The notes below the pieces were generated by a model that was given only the letters and a program-made list of their open reading frames with translations, was not told the DNA's origin and did not search any database. Below are positions 17,431 through 25,576 of a stretch of 64,000 nucleotides of DNA, piece by piece (the first letter of the stretch is position 1; each line of letters starts with the position of its first letter). The stretch covers positions 1 through 64,000 of the forward strand of contig NZ_SIJB01000014.1 of assembly GCF_009910845.1 (NCBI RefSeq), given 5' to 3'. Source of the DNA: Chengkuizengella marina (GTDB taxonomy: Bacteria > Bacillota > Bacilli > Paenibacillales > KCTC-33759). Position numbers and translations under genes: made by a program.

Positions 17431-19203
17431 ATGTTGTTCATAAAATTAACAAAAAACATGTCAACAAGTCAGAAGTTATTATTGATATTTGGGGTTCCTC
17501 TCATTCTTGGATTAGTGTCTTCCATTTTTTTATTGAATCTAAATCAGCAGAATGAAAATAAACTTACAGAAACTTTGTATGATATTTCATTTCAAACGAA
17601 CACACTGATTTTAGATGCAGATAAAGATCTGTATCAAGCATTGGTAGCTTATCTGTCTTTAACAAGAAAAGAAACTTTAAATAAGGGAGAATTACGTGAA
17701 GAAGTGAAGACAAAGATAGCCAATGCCAATGAAAAAGTGGATGAAGCGATTTCGATTATTACAAAGTATCAATTAGAAGATTTAACCTTAGCAAGTACAT
17801 CTTTAGGGGAAGCAGCTGATAATCCGGAATCATCTAGTGATAAGAATACAATTAAAAAATATCTTTCCGAATTCGAAACGCAATTTGAATCCTGGGCAAG
17901 AATTACAGATGTAGAGAACCCTACATATGATTTGTATTTTATGGCACTTCCATATTTTGAAGGAGGGAGAGAAAAGTTAAAGATATCTGGTGATATCTTA
18001 AACGGGTATGCCCAAAATAGCATTCAAGAAATACATGCGTCAAACCAAACAACGAAAATATGGATTTACATCATTTACATTGTTATCTTTGTATTAATCA
18101 CGATAAGTGGATTAATTTTTATTAAAGAAAATGTAAGACTCATAAAAGGGGTTGCTAAGAAAATTGATCATGTTAAAGAAGGAAATTTACTAGTAGAACC
18201 TTCTGAAGAGTATACCAAAGACGAAATGGGACAAATGGTAAAAGGTTTGGATGTGATGGTCTCCAATTTAAGAGATTTAATACATGGTATTGTTGAGCAA
18301 TCTAGAACGGTAGCAACGTCTTCAATAGAACTAACACAAAGTACGCAGGAATCTTCTGCAGCTTCAAATCATGTAGCTGACAATATTCAAACGATTACTG
18401 AAGGAATAGAAATTCAAACAAAAACAACAGATGAAACAAGCAGAGCGGTTGAAGAAATGGCATCAGGGATACAAAGAATAGCTGAAAGTACTACATTTGT
18501 TTCTGAACTTTCACAAAAAACAGATCAGCAAGCTGATCGAGGAAATCAAGTGATTGTGGAATTGAACAATCAGATCGTATCTATGTACAATACGGTTCAG
18601 GAATTATCTACAACTGTAGATTCTTTAAATCAGCGTTCTGATAAAATAGGCGCTATCATGGATGATATTACAGGGTTTGCAAACCAAACGAATCTGCTTT
18701 CCCTTAATGCTTCGATTGAAGCAGCAAGAGCAGGAGAACATGGACGAGGTTTTTCAGTAGTAGCGGATGAAATTAGAAATCTAGCTTCTAGTTCATTAAA
18801 ATCAGCAGATAATATTCAAAAGTTAATCATAGAAACGCAGAAAGAAATTACGATGGTATCTAAAAACATGACGTTAGCAGTTGAAGAGGCAGAAAAAAGT
18901 AATCAATCTATGGTAGAGGTGAGTCAAGATTTTCATAAAATCTCAGATAACGTGAAAGAGATTGATACTCATATTCAAGAAACTTCTGCCATTACAGAAG
19001 AGCTTTCCGCAAGTTCCGAGGAAGTTGCGGCTTCTATGGAACACTCTAATTCTACAGCGCATGAGATATTTAGTAAATCTCAAAATGTAGCAGCAGCAAC
19101 AGAAGAACAATTAGCACTCATGGAAAATATGGATGATGCAGCAAAGAAATTAATGGATATTGTAAATCAATTAAATCAATCCATATCTAATTTCAAAGTA
19201 TAA
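17431..19203 (+). CDS. Methyl-accepting chemotaxis protein
   Basis: The product is a 590-residue transmembrane chemoreceptor. TM1 is at about residues 16-34, followed by an extracytoplasmic helical sensor region of about 170 residues, TM2 at about residues 210-230, a HAMP domain, and a long methyl-accepting signalling domain with the conserved hairpin tip ([20 protein letters not shown], then [19 protein letters not shown]). The signal passes to CheA/CheW. The ligand is unknown. The start is supported by TAGGAG about 10 bp upstream. It appears monocistronic, between a terminator and RNA element B. Confidence 0.93.
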   Translation: MLFIKLTKNMSTSQKLLLIFGVPLILGLVSSIFLLNLNQQNENKLTETLYDISFQTNTLILDADKDLYQALVAYLSLTRKETLNKGELREEVKTKIANANEKVDEAISIITKYQLEDLTLASTSLGEAADNPESSSDKNTIKKYLSEFETQFESWARITDVENPTYDLYFMALPYFEGGREKLKISGDILNGYAQNSIQEIHASNQTTKIWIYIIYIVIFVLITISGLIFIKENVRLIKGVAKKIDHVKEGNLLVEPSEEYTKDEMGQMVKGLDVMVSNLRDLIHGIVEQSRTVATSSIELTQSTQESSAASNHVADNIQTITEGIEIQTKTTDETSRAVEEMASGIQRIAESTTFVSELSQKTDQQADRGNQVIVELNNQIVSMYNTVQELSTTVDSLNQRSDKIGAIMDDITGFANQTNLLSLNASIEAARAGEHGRGFSVVADEIRNLASSSLKSADNIQKLIIETQKEITMVSKNMTLAVEEAEKSNQSMVEVSQDFHKISDNVKEIDTHIQETSAITEELSASSEEVAASMEHSNSTAHEIFSKSQNVAAATEEQLALMENMDDAAKKLMDIVNQLNQSISNFKV

Positions 19204-19227
19204 ATTTTATTTTAAAAAATAGTTGAA

Positions 19228-19257
19228 TTGTTAAATTAAAGAATATTAGTGTATAAT
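19228..19257 (+). promoter_or_regulatory. Promoter of RNA element B
   Basis: TTGTTA is followed after 18 bp by TATAAT, immediately upstream of AAGAGTAAGATAATA, which is shared with elements A and C. Confidence 0.55.
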
Positions 19258-19258
19258 A

Positions 19259-19392
19259 AGAGTAAGATAATAAAAGACCGCAGACGCTGCGAACGTCTAC
19301 GGTTAAAATGTACAAAGATTGCCCAAGGGCAGTCGGCGTCTTCTAGAAATAGACCTCCGGAAGTGGCTAACTCAAGGGAGGTCTATTTTATT
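19259..19392 (+). ncRNA. Structured RNA element B, candidate type I antitoxin
   Basis: A promoter with TATAAT precedes three hairpins. Hairpin 1 is CCG, C-A mismatch, AGACG, loop CTGCGAA, CGTCT, A, CGG. Hairpin 2 is ATTGCCC/GGGCAGT with an AA loop. Hairpin 3 is a terminator, AGACCTCC/GGAGGTCT, with an 18-nt loop (19351-19384). All eight base pairs of hairpin 3 differ from element A except shared A-T pairs, yet pairing is kept. A second GCGTCT (19336-19341) can pair with AGACGC of hairpin 1. The 3' end runs head-on into the holin-like toxin remnant on the minus strand, the usual arrangement of txpA/ratA-type type I antitoxins. Confidence 0.65.
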
Positions 19393-19480
19393 ACGGTGAT
19401 TAAAACCACAATAAAAGAAAGTAACGTTAGGATAAATATCCCAAATTAAGGAATAAAGATAATGCTTCATGTACTTTCAT
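19383..19480 (-). pseudogene. Holin-like type I toxin (TxpA/BsrG-type), frameshifted
   Basis: On the minus strand, GAGGAGGTGATGCTT precedes an ATG that opens MKVHEALSLFLN, the typical start of the small holin-like toxin family (MTVYEALSLM type). The frame then stops after 17 codons. A one-base shift at the TTT run before GGG restores GIFILTLLSFIVVLITVIK and a stop at 19383-19385, giving a 32-residue one-helix membrane peptide of the expected size. The stop lies in the shared bidirectional terminator with RNA element B. CCTC-ATGA-GAGG in the leader could mask the ribosome binding site. The gene is inactive unless the missing base is a sequencing error. Confidence 0.65.
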
Positions 19481-19718
19481 AAGCATCACCTCCTCTCATG
19501 AGGAAGTACGCCAACCTGCCCTTGAATCTATATACCTTTCTATTATGCTTTCCCATAGTTGGAAGTTAGTAGTTAGGAAAAATATTTAAAGACACTATAT
19601 TATGAGTTGACAGCCACATTATCAATAATAGCCTGATGATAGGCTGGACTATTTTTGATATATTAAAAGAAAGCGAATCTATTAAATATAACCGAACTAA
19701 AAAGAAATGAGGGATTTT
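19481..19718. other. Intergenic region with the toxin leader
   Basis: The left part is the minus-strand leader of the toxin remnant, with its ribosome binding site at about 19485-19495. The right part should hold the promoter of the plus-strand AIM24-family gene. A short hairpin (AGCC/GGCT) lies around 19630-19645. No other gene is visible. Confidence 0.4.
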
Positions 19719-20504
19719 ATGAACGCTCACGAAATTGATTATTTCATATCAGGAGAAGAAATGCAGTATGTTGAGGTAGAGTTAGATCCAGAGGAAAGTG
19801 TCATCGCTGAAGCGGGTAGCTTAATGATGATGGATGAACATATTGAAATGAATACGATCTTTGGAGATGGAACGAATCAAGATAGAGGTTTAGTAGGGAA
19901 ATTATTCGGAGCAGGGAAACGATTATTAACAGGTGAAAGCTTGTTTATGACTTTATTTACGAATAATGGTCATGGTAAACGCAGGGTTAGTTTTGCATCA
20001 CCTTATCCCGGCAAAATTATCCCTATGGATTTAAGCGAAATGGGTGGTAAGATTATTTGTCAAAAAGACTCTTTTTTATGCGCGGCAAAAGGAGTATCTG
20101 TAGGGATCGCTCTGCAAAAGAAATTAGGTGCAGGGTTCTTCGGTGGAGAAGGTTTCATCATGCAGAAACTTGAAGGAGATGGCATGAGTTTTGTTCATAC
20201 TGGAGGTACGGTATGTAAAAGGCAACTTCAACCAGGTGAGGTTTTAAAAGTGGACACGGGTTGTTTGGTTGCAATGACTCAAGATGTAGAATATGATATT
20301 GAATTTGTAAAAGGAATTAAAACGGCCATATTCGGAGGGGAAGGACTCTTTTTTGCTACATTAAGAGGACCGGGCACGGTTTGGATTCAATCTCTACCAT
20401 TTAGTCGAATGGCCGATAGAATCGTATCCGCATCTGGGGCTACGGGAAGAAAAGAAGAAGGTAGTGTGCTTGGAGGTATAGGAAGACTGATAGATGGAGA
20501 TTGA
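19719..20504 (+). CDS. AIM24/TIGR00266 family protein
   Basis: The protein has about 261 residues. It is a member of the widely distributed TIGR00266/AIM24 family of beta-rich proteins. Family hallmarks are EAGSLMMMDEHIEMNT near the N-terminus, the Gly-rich GAGFFGGEGFIMQKLEGDG in the middle, and a C-terminal FGGEGLFFATLRGPGTVWIQSLP. The biochemical role of the family is unknown. ATG 19707 lies before the GAGGGA Shine-Dalgarno element, so ATG 19719 (MNAHEIDYF) is the better start. It is a single gene followed by a terminator at 20547. Confidence 0.85.
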   Translation: MNAHEIDYFISGEEMQYVEVELDPEESVIAEAGSLMMMDEHIEMNTIFGDGTNQDRGLVGKLFGAGKRLLTGESLFMTLFTNNGHGKRRVSFASPYPGKIIPMDLSEMGGKIICQKDSFLCAAKGVSVGIALQKKLGAGFFGGEGFIMQKLEGDGMSFVHTGGTVCKRQLQPGEVLKVDTGCLVAMTQDVEYDIEFVKGIKTAIFGGEGLFFATLRGPGTVWIQSLPFSRMADRIVSASGATGRKEEGSVLGGIGRLIDGD

Positions 20505-20546
20505 TAACGAACATGAATGTACTCTAAGCTTGGCAAAATTGAAATT

Positions 20547-20570
20547 ATCCATGGAATAATGGGTTTTTTT
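20547..20570 (+). terminator. Terminator of the AIM24-family gene
   Basis: ATCCAT and ATGGGT pair around GGAATA and are followed by six T. Confidence 0.65.
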
Positions 20571-20603
20571 GGACTTATTCTTGTCGTATTTAACTAAAAA
20601 TAA

Positions 20604-20708
20604 AAAATAGTGGGAAATCGTGATCTTATTACGTTAATATTTGATTCTTATATCTATCATATTCTGGGATAATAACAGTGATATAAGACCTTTGTTTCCC
20701 GCTATTTT
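20604..20708 (+). repeat. Long nested inverted repeat (about 105 nt)
   Basis: The outer arms AAAATAGTGGGAAA and TTTCCCGCTATTTT enclose a second pair, CTTATATC and GATATAAG, and a short inner CTG/CAG hairpin. The 3' arm continues into a T run, so the whole could act as a terminator or be a palindromic element. The outer arm resembles the ilvD terminator at 37014 (ATAGCGGGAAT/ATTCCCGCTAT). No gene lies between 20505 and 20915. Confidence 0.55.
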
Positions 20709-20915
20709 TCAAAAATCTTAAAAATTCATCTAAGCCCATTCATTCCTCTTATTTTTTAATATTATGAATATTTCATATATTTACTCAAAGAAACCTTCTC
20801 CATCTCGAACAAACGCTCACTTACTTGTATTAGAAATACTCCCCTTCATGTAATGCCAAATTTCGACACAATACCTAATAAAAATTGTCTCAAACCGTTT
20901 TTCCTTCCAGCCTAA

Positions 20916-21095
20916 CTCTGGGATATATTCTTTTCATTTTACCAATATTTTATATATGAATATTTTGATTCTAAAGCAGGAAATGAACTTAAAAAAGTAG
21001 AAATAATAGAAATAAATAATGTAGACAAAACTCTCCATTTTTCACCACAAAATGTTGACTCCTTTTTAAACATTCTAAACAAACTATATGAATAA
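20916..21095 (+). pseudogene. Possible gene remnant without a start codon
   Basis: This frame is open for about 59 codons with coding-like composition (FDSKAGNELKKVEIIEI, then FSPQNVDSFLNILNKLYE) and ends in TAA 35 bp before the GDSL gene start. There is no ATG, GTG or TTG with a ribosome binding site at its beginning. It could be the 3' remnant of a truncated gene, or chance. The family is not recognised. Confidence 0.25.
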
Positions 21096-21130
21096 ACTAT
21101 AACAACATCATTAGATTGGAGAGGAGTCTT

Positions 21131-21769
21131 ATGCATCACGAGCTTTGTTATGTAGCCATTGGTGATTCATTAACCGTTGGTGTAGGTGCACCTGAGGGTA
21201 GAGGATTTGCAAATAAGTACCATGCACTACTTGAACAAAATTTAAACAAAAACATACATTTTACGAATGCAGGTATTTCAGGGGCAACTTCACAGGACGT
21301 TTTGGAGTTAATCACACTTGATTCATTTATGCAACAAGAACTAAAGGAGGCTGATATCATTACAATTACGGTAGGAGGAAACGATTTACTTCGCGCTGCC
21401 GAATTGTATTTTACCGATCAAGAAATTAAACATATGATTGATTCACTAAAAAAGTTTAAAAAAAATATGCGGGAAATTGTCAGTTTAATCAAAAAGTTTA
21501 AAGACAATAGGTTAGACAATTGTATGATTAACATGACAAACCTCTACAATCCTAAACCTCAAATGTTAGATGCACAGTTTGTCGTGAATCGTTTTAACAA
21601 TATGATACAACGTTTTCATAAAGGTAATATTCGTGTTGCGAATGCTTATCAAGCCTATATTGGTTATGAAGAACAATATTTGTTTTCTGATCAAGTTCAT
21701 CCCAACTCCAAAGGTTATGATGTGCTGGCAAATGCTTTCCACCATCTTGGCTACGAGCCTCTAAAATAA
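21131..21769 (+). CDS. SGNH/GDSL-family lipase/esterase
   Basis: The hydrolase has about 212 residues. SGNH motifs are present in order: AIGDSLTVGVG with the nucleophilic Ser (block I), NAGISGATSQDV with the oxyanion Gly (block II), VGGNDLL with the oxyanion Asn (block III), and SDQVHPNSKGY with the Asp-His pair of the catalytic dyad/triad (block V). There is no signal peptide, so it is probably cytoplasmic. An upstream in-frame TTG at 21116 is within the Shine-Dalgarno sequence GGAGAGGAG, so ATG 21131 is the start. Substrate is unknown; related Bacillales proteins act on acyl esters. Confidence 0.88.
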   Translation: MHHELCYVAIGDSLTVGVGAPEGRGFANKYHALLEQNLNKNIHFTNAGISGATSQDVLELITLDSFMQQELKEADIITITVGGNDLLRAAELYFTDQEIKHMIDSLKKFKKNMREIVSLIKKFKDNRLDNCMINMTNLYNPKPQMLDAQFVVNRFNNMIQRFHKGNIRVANAYQAYIGYEEQYLFSDQVHPNSKGYDVLANAFHHLGYEPLK

Positions 21770-21828
21770 ATATAATGAGCAGGACAGACCGCTAGTGAAT
21801 ACTGAAACACTAAATATATGCCTAAATT

Positions 21829-21842
21829 TGAAAGCGCTACCA
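21829..21842 (+). promoter_or_regulatory. CcpA cre site candidate upstream of the beta-oxidation block
   Basis: TGAAAGCGCTACCA matches the cre consensus TGNAANCGNTNNCA at every fixed position. It lies about 220 bp upstream of etfB, the first gene of the fatty-acid oxidation block. This predicts repression by CcpA when preferred sugars are present. Confidence 0.6.
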
Positions 21843-21877
21843 CATAATGAGTTATATTTTCTAATCCAATTAAAAGT

Positions 21878-21906
21878 AAATTCATATAAATACAACTTAT
21901 GAATTT
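21878..21906. promoter_or_regulatory. Inverted repeat upstream of etfB, possible operator
   Basis: AAATTCATA and TATGAATTT form a perfect 9-bp inverted repeat separated by 11 bp, in the leader region of the beta-oxidation block. The ATTCAT/ATGAAT arms recall FadR-type operator half-sites of Bacillus, but the spacing differs, so this is a candidate only. Confidence 0.35.
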
Positions 21907-22063
21907 AATAATGCCTCACAATACGTTATGACCAAAACAGTAAGTTAGTCCATAATGGCATGATACTCATATTTCAGCCATAAAATAAAACAAAATGAGA
22001 GAAAAGCAGTGGATTCAATTCTACTATAAATGAAAACAAATATTAGAATGGGGGGGTTGAAGT

Positions 22064-22834
22064 ATGAACATCATGGTCTGCCTCAAGCAAACCTTTGATA
22101 CAGAGGAAAAAATCATCATTGAACAGGATCAGATTAAAGAAGATGGAGTGAAATTCATCATTAATCCTTATGACGAATACGCTTTAGAAGAAGCGATTCG
22201 TTTAAAAGAGCAATATGGAGGTGTAGTGACCGCAATCTCCATTGGTCCCAGTCGTGTAGAGAGTGCACTAAGAACAGCTTTAGCTATGGGAGCAGATAAA
22301 GCGATATTAATAGATGATGAGCGATTGTTTGGTGATGAGTTCACCACTTCAAAAGTATTAGCTGCAGTTTTAAAGCAACACGATTTCGATTTGATTCTAG
22401 GGGGTTATATGTCTGTTGATAATGGTGCAGCTCAAGGAGGAGCACGTTTAGCAGAAGAGTTGGATCTTCCTCATATTTATGCAGCTCTAAAAGTAGAAGT
22501 GAATGGATCTCACGTTGAGGTTCAGAGAGATGTAGAAGGAGATATCGAAGTTATTGAAGCAAAGCTGCCCCTGTTAATTACAGCACAACAAGGTTTAAAC
22601 GATCCGAGATACCCTTCGTTACCAGGTATTATGAAAGCCAAGAAAAAACCAATTCAATATGTTACTGCAGAAGAACTCTCCATTGATCTTACACAAATAC
22701 AAGCAAAAACAAACATCAAAGATATTACTCTACCACCTGAAAGACAAGCAGGAAGAATTCTGCAAGGGGAATTAGACGATCAAGTGAATGAATTAGTCCA
22801 ATGTTTAAAAAACGAGGTGAATACAATTGGCTAA
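22064..22834 (+). CDS. etfB: Electron transfer flavoprotein beta subunit
   Basis: The protein has 256 residues, typical for EtfB. It starts MNIMVCLKQTFDTEE, contains the AMP-binding region DKAILIDD and the recognition-loop block DLPHIYAALKVEV, and continues with the conserved LPLLITAQQGLNDPRYPSLP. With EtfA it carries electrons from acyl-CoA dehydrogenase to the membrane quinone pool. A strong G-rich Shine-Dalgarno sequence precedes the ATG. The stop overlaps the etfA start by 8 bp, indicating translational coupling. It is the first gene of a same-strand block with acyl-CoA ligase and fadN-fadA-fadE, so it probably serves the FadE dehydrogenase. Confidence 0.95.
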   Translation: MNIMVCLKQTFDTEEKIIIEQDQIKEDGVKFIINPYDEYALEEAIRLKEQYGGVVTAISIGPSRVESALRTALAMGADKAILIDDERLFGDEFTTSKVLAAVLKQHDFDLILGGYMSVDNGAAQGGARLAEELDLPHIYAALKVEVNGSHVEVQRDVEGDIEVIEAKLPLLITAQQGLNDPRYPSLPGIMKAKKKPIQYVTAEELSIDLTQIQAKTNIKDITLPPERQAGRILQGELDDQVNELVQCLKNEVNTIG

Positions 22835-23807
22835 ACAAGTTGTGGTATTTGCGGAAACTAAAAATGGTAGTTTACGAAACGTATCTTTAGAAGTGTTAGA
22901 AGCCGCAAGAAGAGTGAACGATGGAGGTTTGATTACTGCAGTGATAATTGGCAGTCAACCTGAAGCCCTAGCAGATTCACTAGCTGTATATGGAGCAAAT
23001 GAAGTTGTTTTCATAGAAAACGAGATATTGAATACGTATACTACCGATGGATATACACAAGCGTTCACTACCATCATTGAAGATAAAAATCCAGACATCA
23101 TCTTAATGCCACATACCGCTTTAGGTAAAGATTTTGCCCCTCGTGTAGCGGCCCGTTTAGGATGTGGATTAATTACGGATTGTACAGATGTGGAAATCAG
23201 TGAAGGACATATCGTTTTTACCCGACCGATTTATGCAGGAAAGGCGTTTCAAAGGAGGGTGGTATCTCATGATAAGATTTTTGCTACAATACGGCCAAAC
23301 AATATACCATGCTCTAAAATGGATCATCATGAAGCTCCAAAAAAGATACAGAAGACATTAAACCTAGATGAAATTCGAACGACTGTAAAAGAAGTCATCC
23401 AAAAAACTACGGATGGGGTCGATTTATCAGAAGCAAAAATCATTGTAGCTGGAGGCAGGGGGGTGAAAAGCACAGCAGGCTTTGAACCTTTAAAGGAACT
23501 AGCACAGGTGATTGGAGCGGCAGTGGGTGCCTCAAGAGGTGCTTGTGATGCTGAATATTGTGACTATGCACTGCAAATTGGTCAAACAGGCAAAGTAGTG
23601 ACTCCTGATTTATATATTGCATGCGGTATTTCAGGTGCGATACAACATTTGGCAGGTATGTCGAATTCAAAAATCATAGTGGCGATCAATAAAGACCCAG
23701 AAGCCCCAATCTTTGATATTGCTGATTATGGCATTGTAGGTGATTTATTTGAAGTCATTCCATTGTTAACGAAACAGTTTAAGCAAGTGTTGCAAGATCA
23801 AGGATAA
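22827..23807 (+). CDS. etfA: Electron transfer flavoprotein alpha subunit
   Basis: This 326-residue protein has the ETF alpha N-terminal domain (residues 1 to about 190) and the C-terminal FAD-binding domain with VAGGRGVKS, GAAVGASRGACD, QIGQTGKVVTPDLYIACGIS and GMSNSKIIVAINKDPEAPIF. It starts at a TTG-type codon overlapping the end of etfB, and pairs with EtfB to form the FAD-containing heterodimer that accepts electrons from FadE during beta-oxidation. Length and motifs are complete. Confidence 0.95.
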   Translation: MAKQVVVFAETKNGSLRNVSLEVLEAARRVNDGGLITAVIIGSQPEALADSLAVYGANEVVFIENEILNTYTTDGYTQAFTTIIEDKNPDIILMPHTALGKDFAPRVAARLGCGLITDCTDVEISEGHIVFTRPIYAGKAFQRRVVSHDKIFATIRPNNIPCSKMDHHEAPKKIQKTLNLDEIRTTVKEVIQKTTDGVDLSEAKIIVAGGRGVKSTAGFEPLKELAQVIGAAVGASRGACDAEYCDYALQIGQTGKVVTPDLYIACGISGAIQHLAGMSNSKIIVAINKDPEAPIFDIADYGIVGDLFEVIPLLTKQFKQVLQDQG

Positions 23808-23890
23808 AAGTATTACTGTATTGCTTGAATCATGTTTGATAGAGAGATGAAAGATCGATTTTATAAAATTTGAAAAAAGAGGTGGTATTG

Positions 23891-25564
23891 ATGCCAAACA
23901 ATCCATGGAATAAATTTTATCCAACGGAGATTCAACCACACCTTGATTATCCTGACTATCGAATCTCAGATTACTTAAAATTGACTGCAGAACAATTTCC
24001 TAATCATAAAGCGATTCATTTTTTCGGTAAAGAATTAACTTTTCAAGAACTGATCACTCGTTCGTATCAAGTCGCAAATGGACTAAAAGATTTAGGTGTC
24101 AAGAAGGGAGATCGTGTAGCGATCATGTTACCGAATACTCCTCAGTTTGTCTATTGTTATTTTGGTATTTTATTTGCAGGAGGTATTGTTGTACAAACCA
24201 ACCCATTGTATGTAGAAAGAGAGCTTGAGCATCACTTTTCAGATTCTGGGGCTAAGATTGTTTTTTGCTTAGATTTGGTCTATCCACGAGTAAAAGCTGT
24301 GAAAGAAAAAGTAGGTTTGGAACATATTTTCACCACAAGCATACCCGATGGACTTCCACCACTCAAAAAAATGTTATATCCGCTAGTTCAAAAAATTAAA
24401 AAAGGACCAACAGTAGATATCGATTATAGCAAAGAGCCGATTCAAACTTTACATCAATTTATGGAAAATGCCAAATCCACACCTGTGGAAGACCCTAATA
24501 ATCCAGAAGATGTAGCTGTTCTTCAATACACGGGTGGTACAACAGGAACACCAAAAGGTGTCATGTTAACTCATAAAAATTTAGTAGCTAATGTAACGCA
24601 ATGTCAGGCTTGGGCATATAAAACGGAAAGAGGAGAAGAAACGGTCTTAGCTGTAGTCCCATTATTCCATGTGTATGGGATGACCATTTGTATGCTTTTT
24701 GCAGCCGCACATGCAGCTAAACTGGTTTTAATTCCTAAATTTGATATTGATGTCATGATGAAAACGATCAAAACCCAAAGGCCAACATTTTTCCCAGGCG
24801 CTCCAACCTTATATCAAGGAATTATAAATCATCCTAAAGTAACCGAAACAGATCTGTCTTCCATTAAGTTTTGTATCAGTGGATCGGCTCCATTACCTTT
24901 AACCACACAAGCTAAGTTTGAAGAACTAACCGGTGGAAAATTAGTGGAAGGGTACGGCCTGTCTGAATCCTCGCCTGTCATTTGTGGGAATCCAGTATGG
25001 GGTAAAAGTGTGAATGGAAGTATTGGTATTCCATGGCCAGATACAGAATGCAAAGTAGTTAATCCAGAAGGTGAAGAAGTGAAATCAGGTGAATTAGGAG
25101 AAATCATCGGCAAAGGCCCACAAATTATGAAAGGGTATTGGAACAAACCAGAAGAAACGGCTGTTACCTTAAAAGACGGCTGGTTATACACTGGGGACAT
25201 GGGATATATGGATGAAAATGGTTATTTCTACGTTGTAGATCGGAAAAAGGATCTCATCATTGCTGGTGGATACAATATTTATCCAAGAGATGTTGAGGAA
25301 GTTTTATACGAACACCCTGTAGTGAAAGAAGTAATTGTTTTAGGTGTTCCTGATGAATATCGAGGGGAAACCGTCAAGGCTTATATTGTAAAAAAAGAAG
25401 GATTCACTATTTCAGAGGAGGCATTAGACCAATACTGTCGTTCCAAGCTTGCTGCCTATAAAGTGCCTAGAATTTATGAGTTCCGGGATGAACTGCCTAA
25501 GTCCATGGTCGGTAAAATATTACGCAGAAAGTTAAAAGAAGAAGAAGAGGAAAAATTAGCTTAA
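23891..25564 (+). CDS. lcfA: Long-chain fatty-acid-CoA ligase
   Basis: This 557-residue member of the ANL adenylate-forming superfamily activates fatty acids to acyl-CoA with ATP. Motifs are the P-loop-like YTGGTTGTPKG (about residue 215), YGLSESSP, the hinge-region YTGDMGYMDENGYFYVVDRK with KDLIIAGGYNIYP, and the C-terminal Lys in KSMVGKILRR. ATG 23891 is preceded by AGAGGTGG. It sits 83 bp after etfA and 12 bp before fadN, inside the beta-oxidation block. It resembles LcfA of B. subtilis in size and motifs. Confidence 0.93.
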   Translation: MPNNPWNKFYPTEIQPHLDYPDYRISDYLKLTAEQFPNHKAIHFFGKELTFQELITRSYQVANGLKDLGVKKGDRVAIMLPNTPQFVYCYFGILFAGGIVVQTNPLYVERELEHHFSDSGAKIVFCLDLVYPRVKAVKEKVGLEHIFTTSIPDGLPPLKKMLYPLVQKIKKGPTVDIDYSKEPIQTLHQFMENAKSTPVEDPNNPEDVAVLQYTGGTTGTPKGVMLTHKNLVANVTQCQAWAYKTERGEETVLAVVPLFHVYGMTICMLFAAAHAAKLVLIPKFDIDVMMKTIKTQRPTFFPGAPTLYQGIINHPKVTETDLSSIKFCISGSAPLPLTTQAKFEELTGGKLVEGYGLSESSPVICGNPVWGKSVNGSIGIPWPDTECKVVNPEGEEVKSGELGEIIGKGPQIMKGYWNKPEETAVTLKDGWLYTGDMGYMDENGYFYVVDRKKDLIIAGGYNIYPRDVEEVLYEHPVVKEVIVLGVPDEYRGETVKAYIVKKEGFTISEEALDQYCRSKLAAYKVPRIYEFRDELPKSMVGKILRRKLKEEEEEKLA

Positions 25565-25576
25565 GGAGTGGTTATC

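Noticed and set aside
19249..19449. 66-codon plus-strand frame over RNA element B
   Set aside because: It overlaps the promoter, three hairpins and terminator of the RNA, and the parallel position in element A is not an equivalent frame.
16392..19480. Prophage remnant (amidase plus holin-like peptides)
   Set aside because: No integrase, terminase, portal, capsid or tail gene is present, and holin-like type I toxins also occur outside phages. It is kept only as a remark.
20939..21139. 66-codon minus-strand frame upstream of and into the GDSL gene
   Set aside because: It starts inside the GDSL gene on the opposite strand and has no ribosome binding site. The plus-strand frame there has better coding character.
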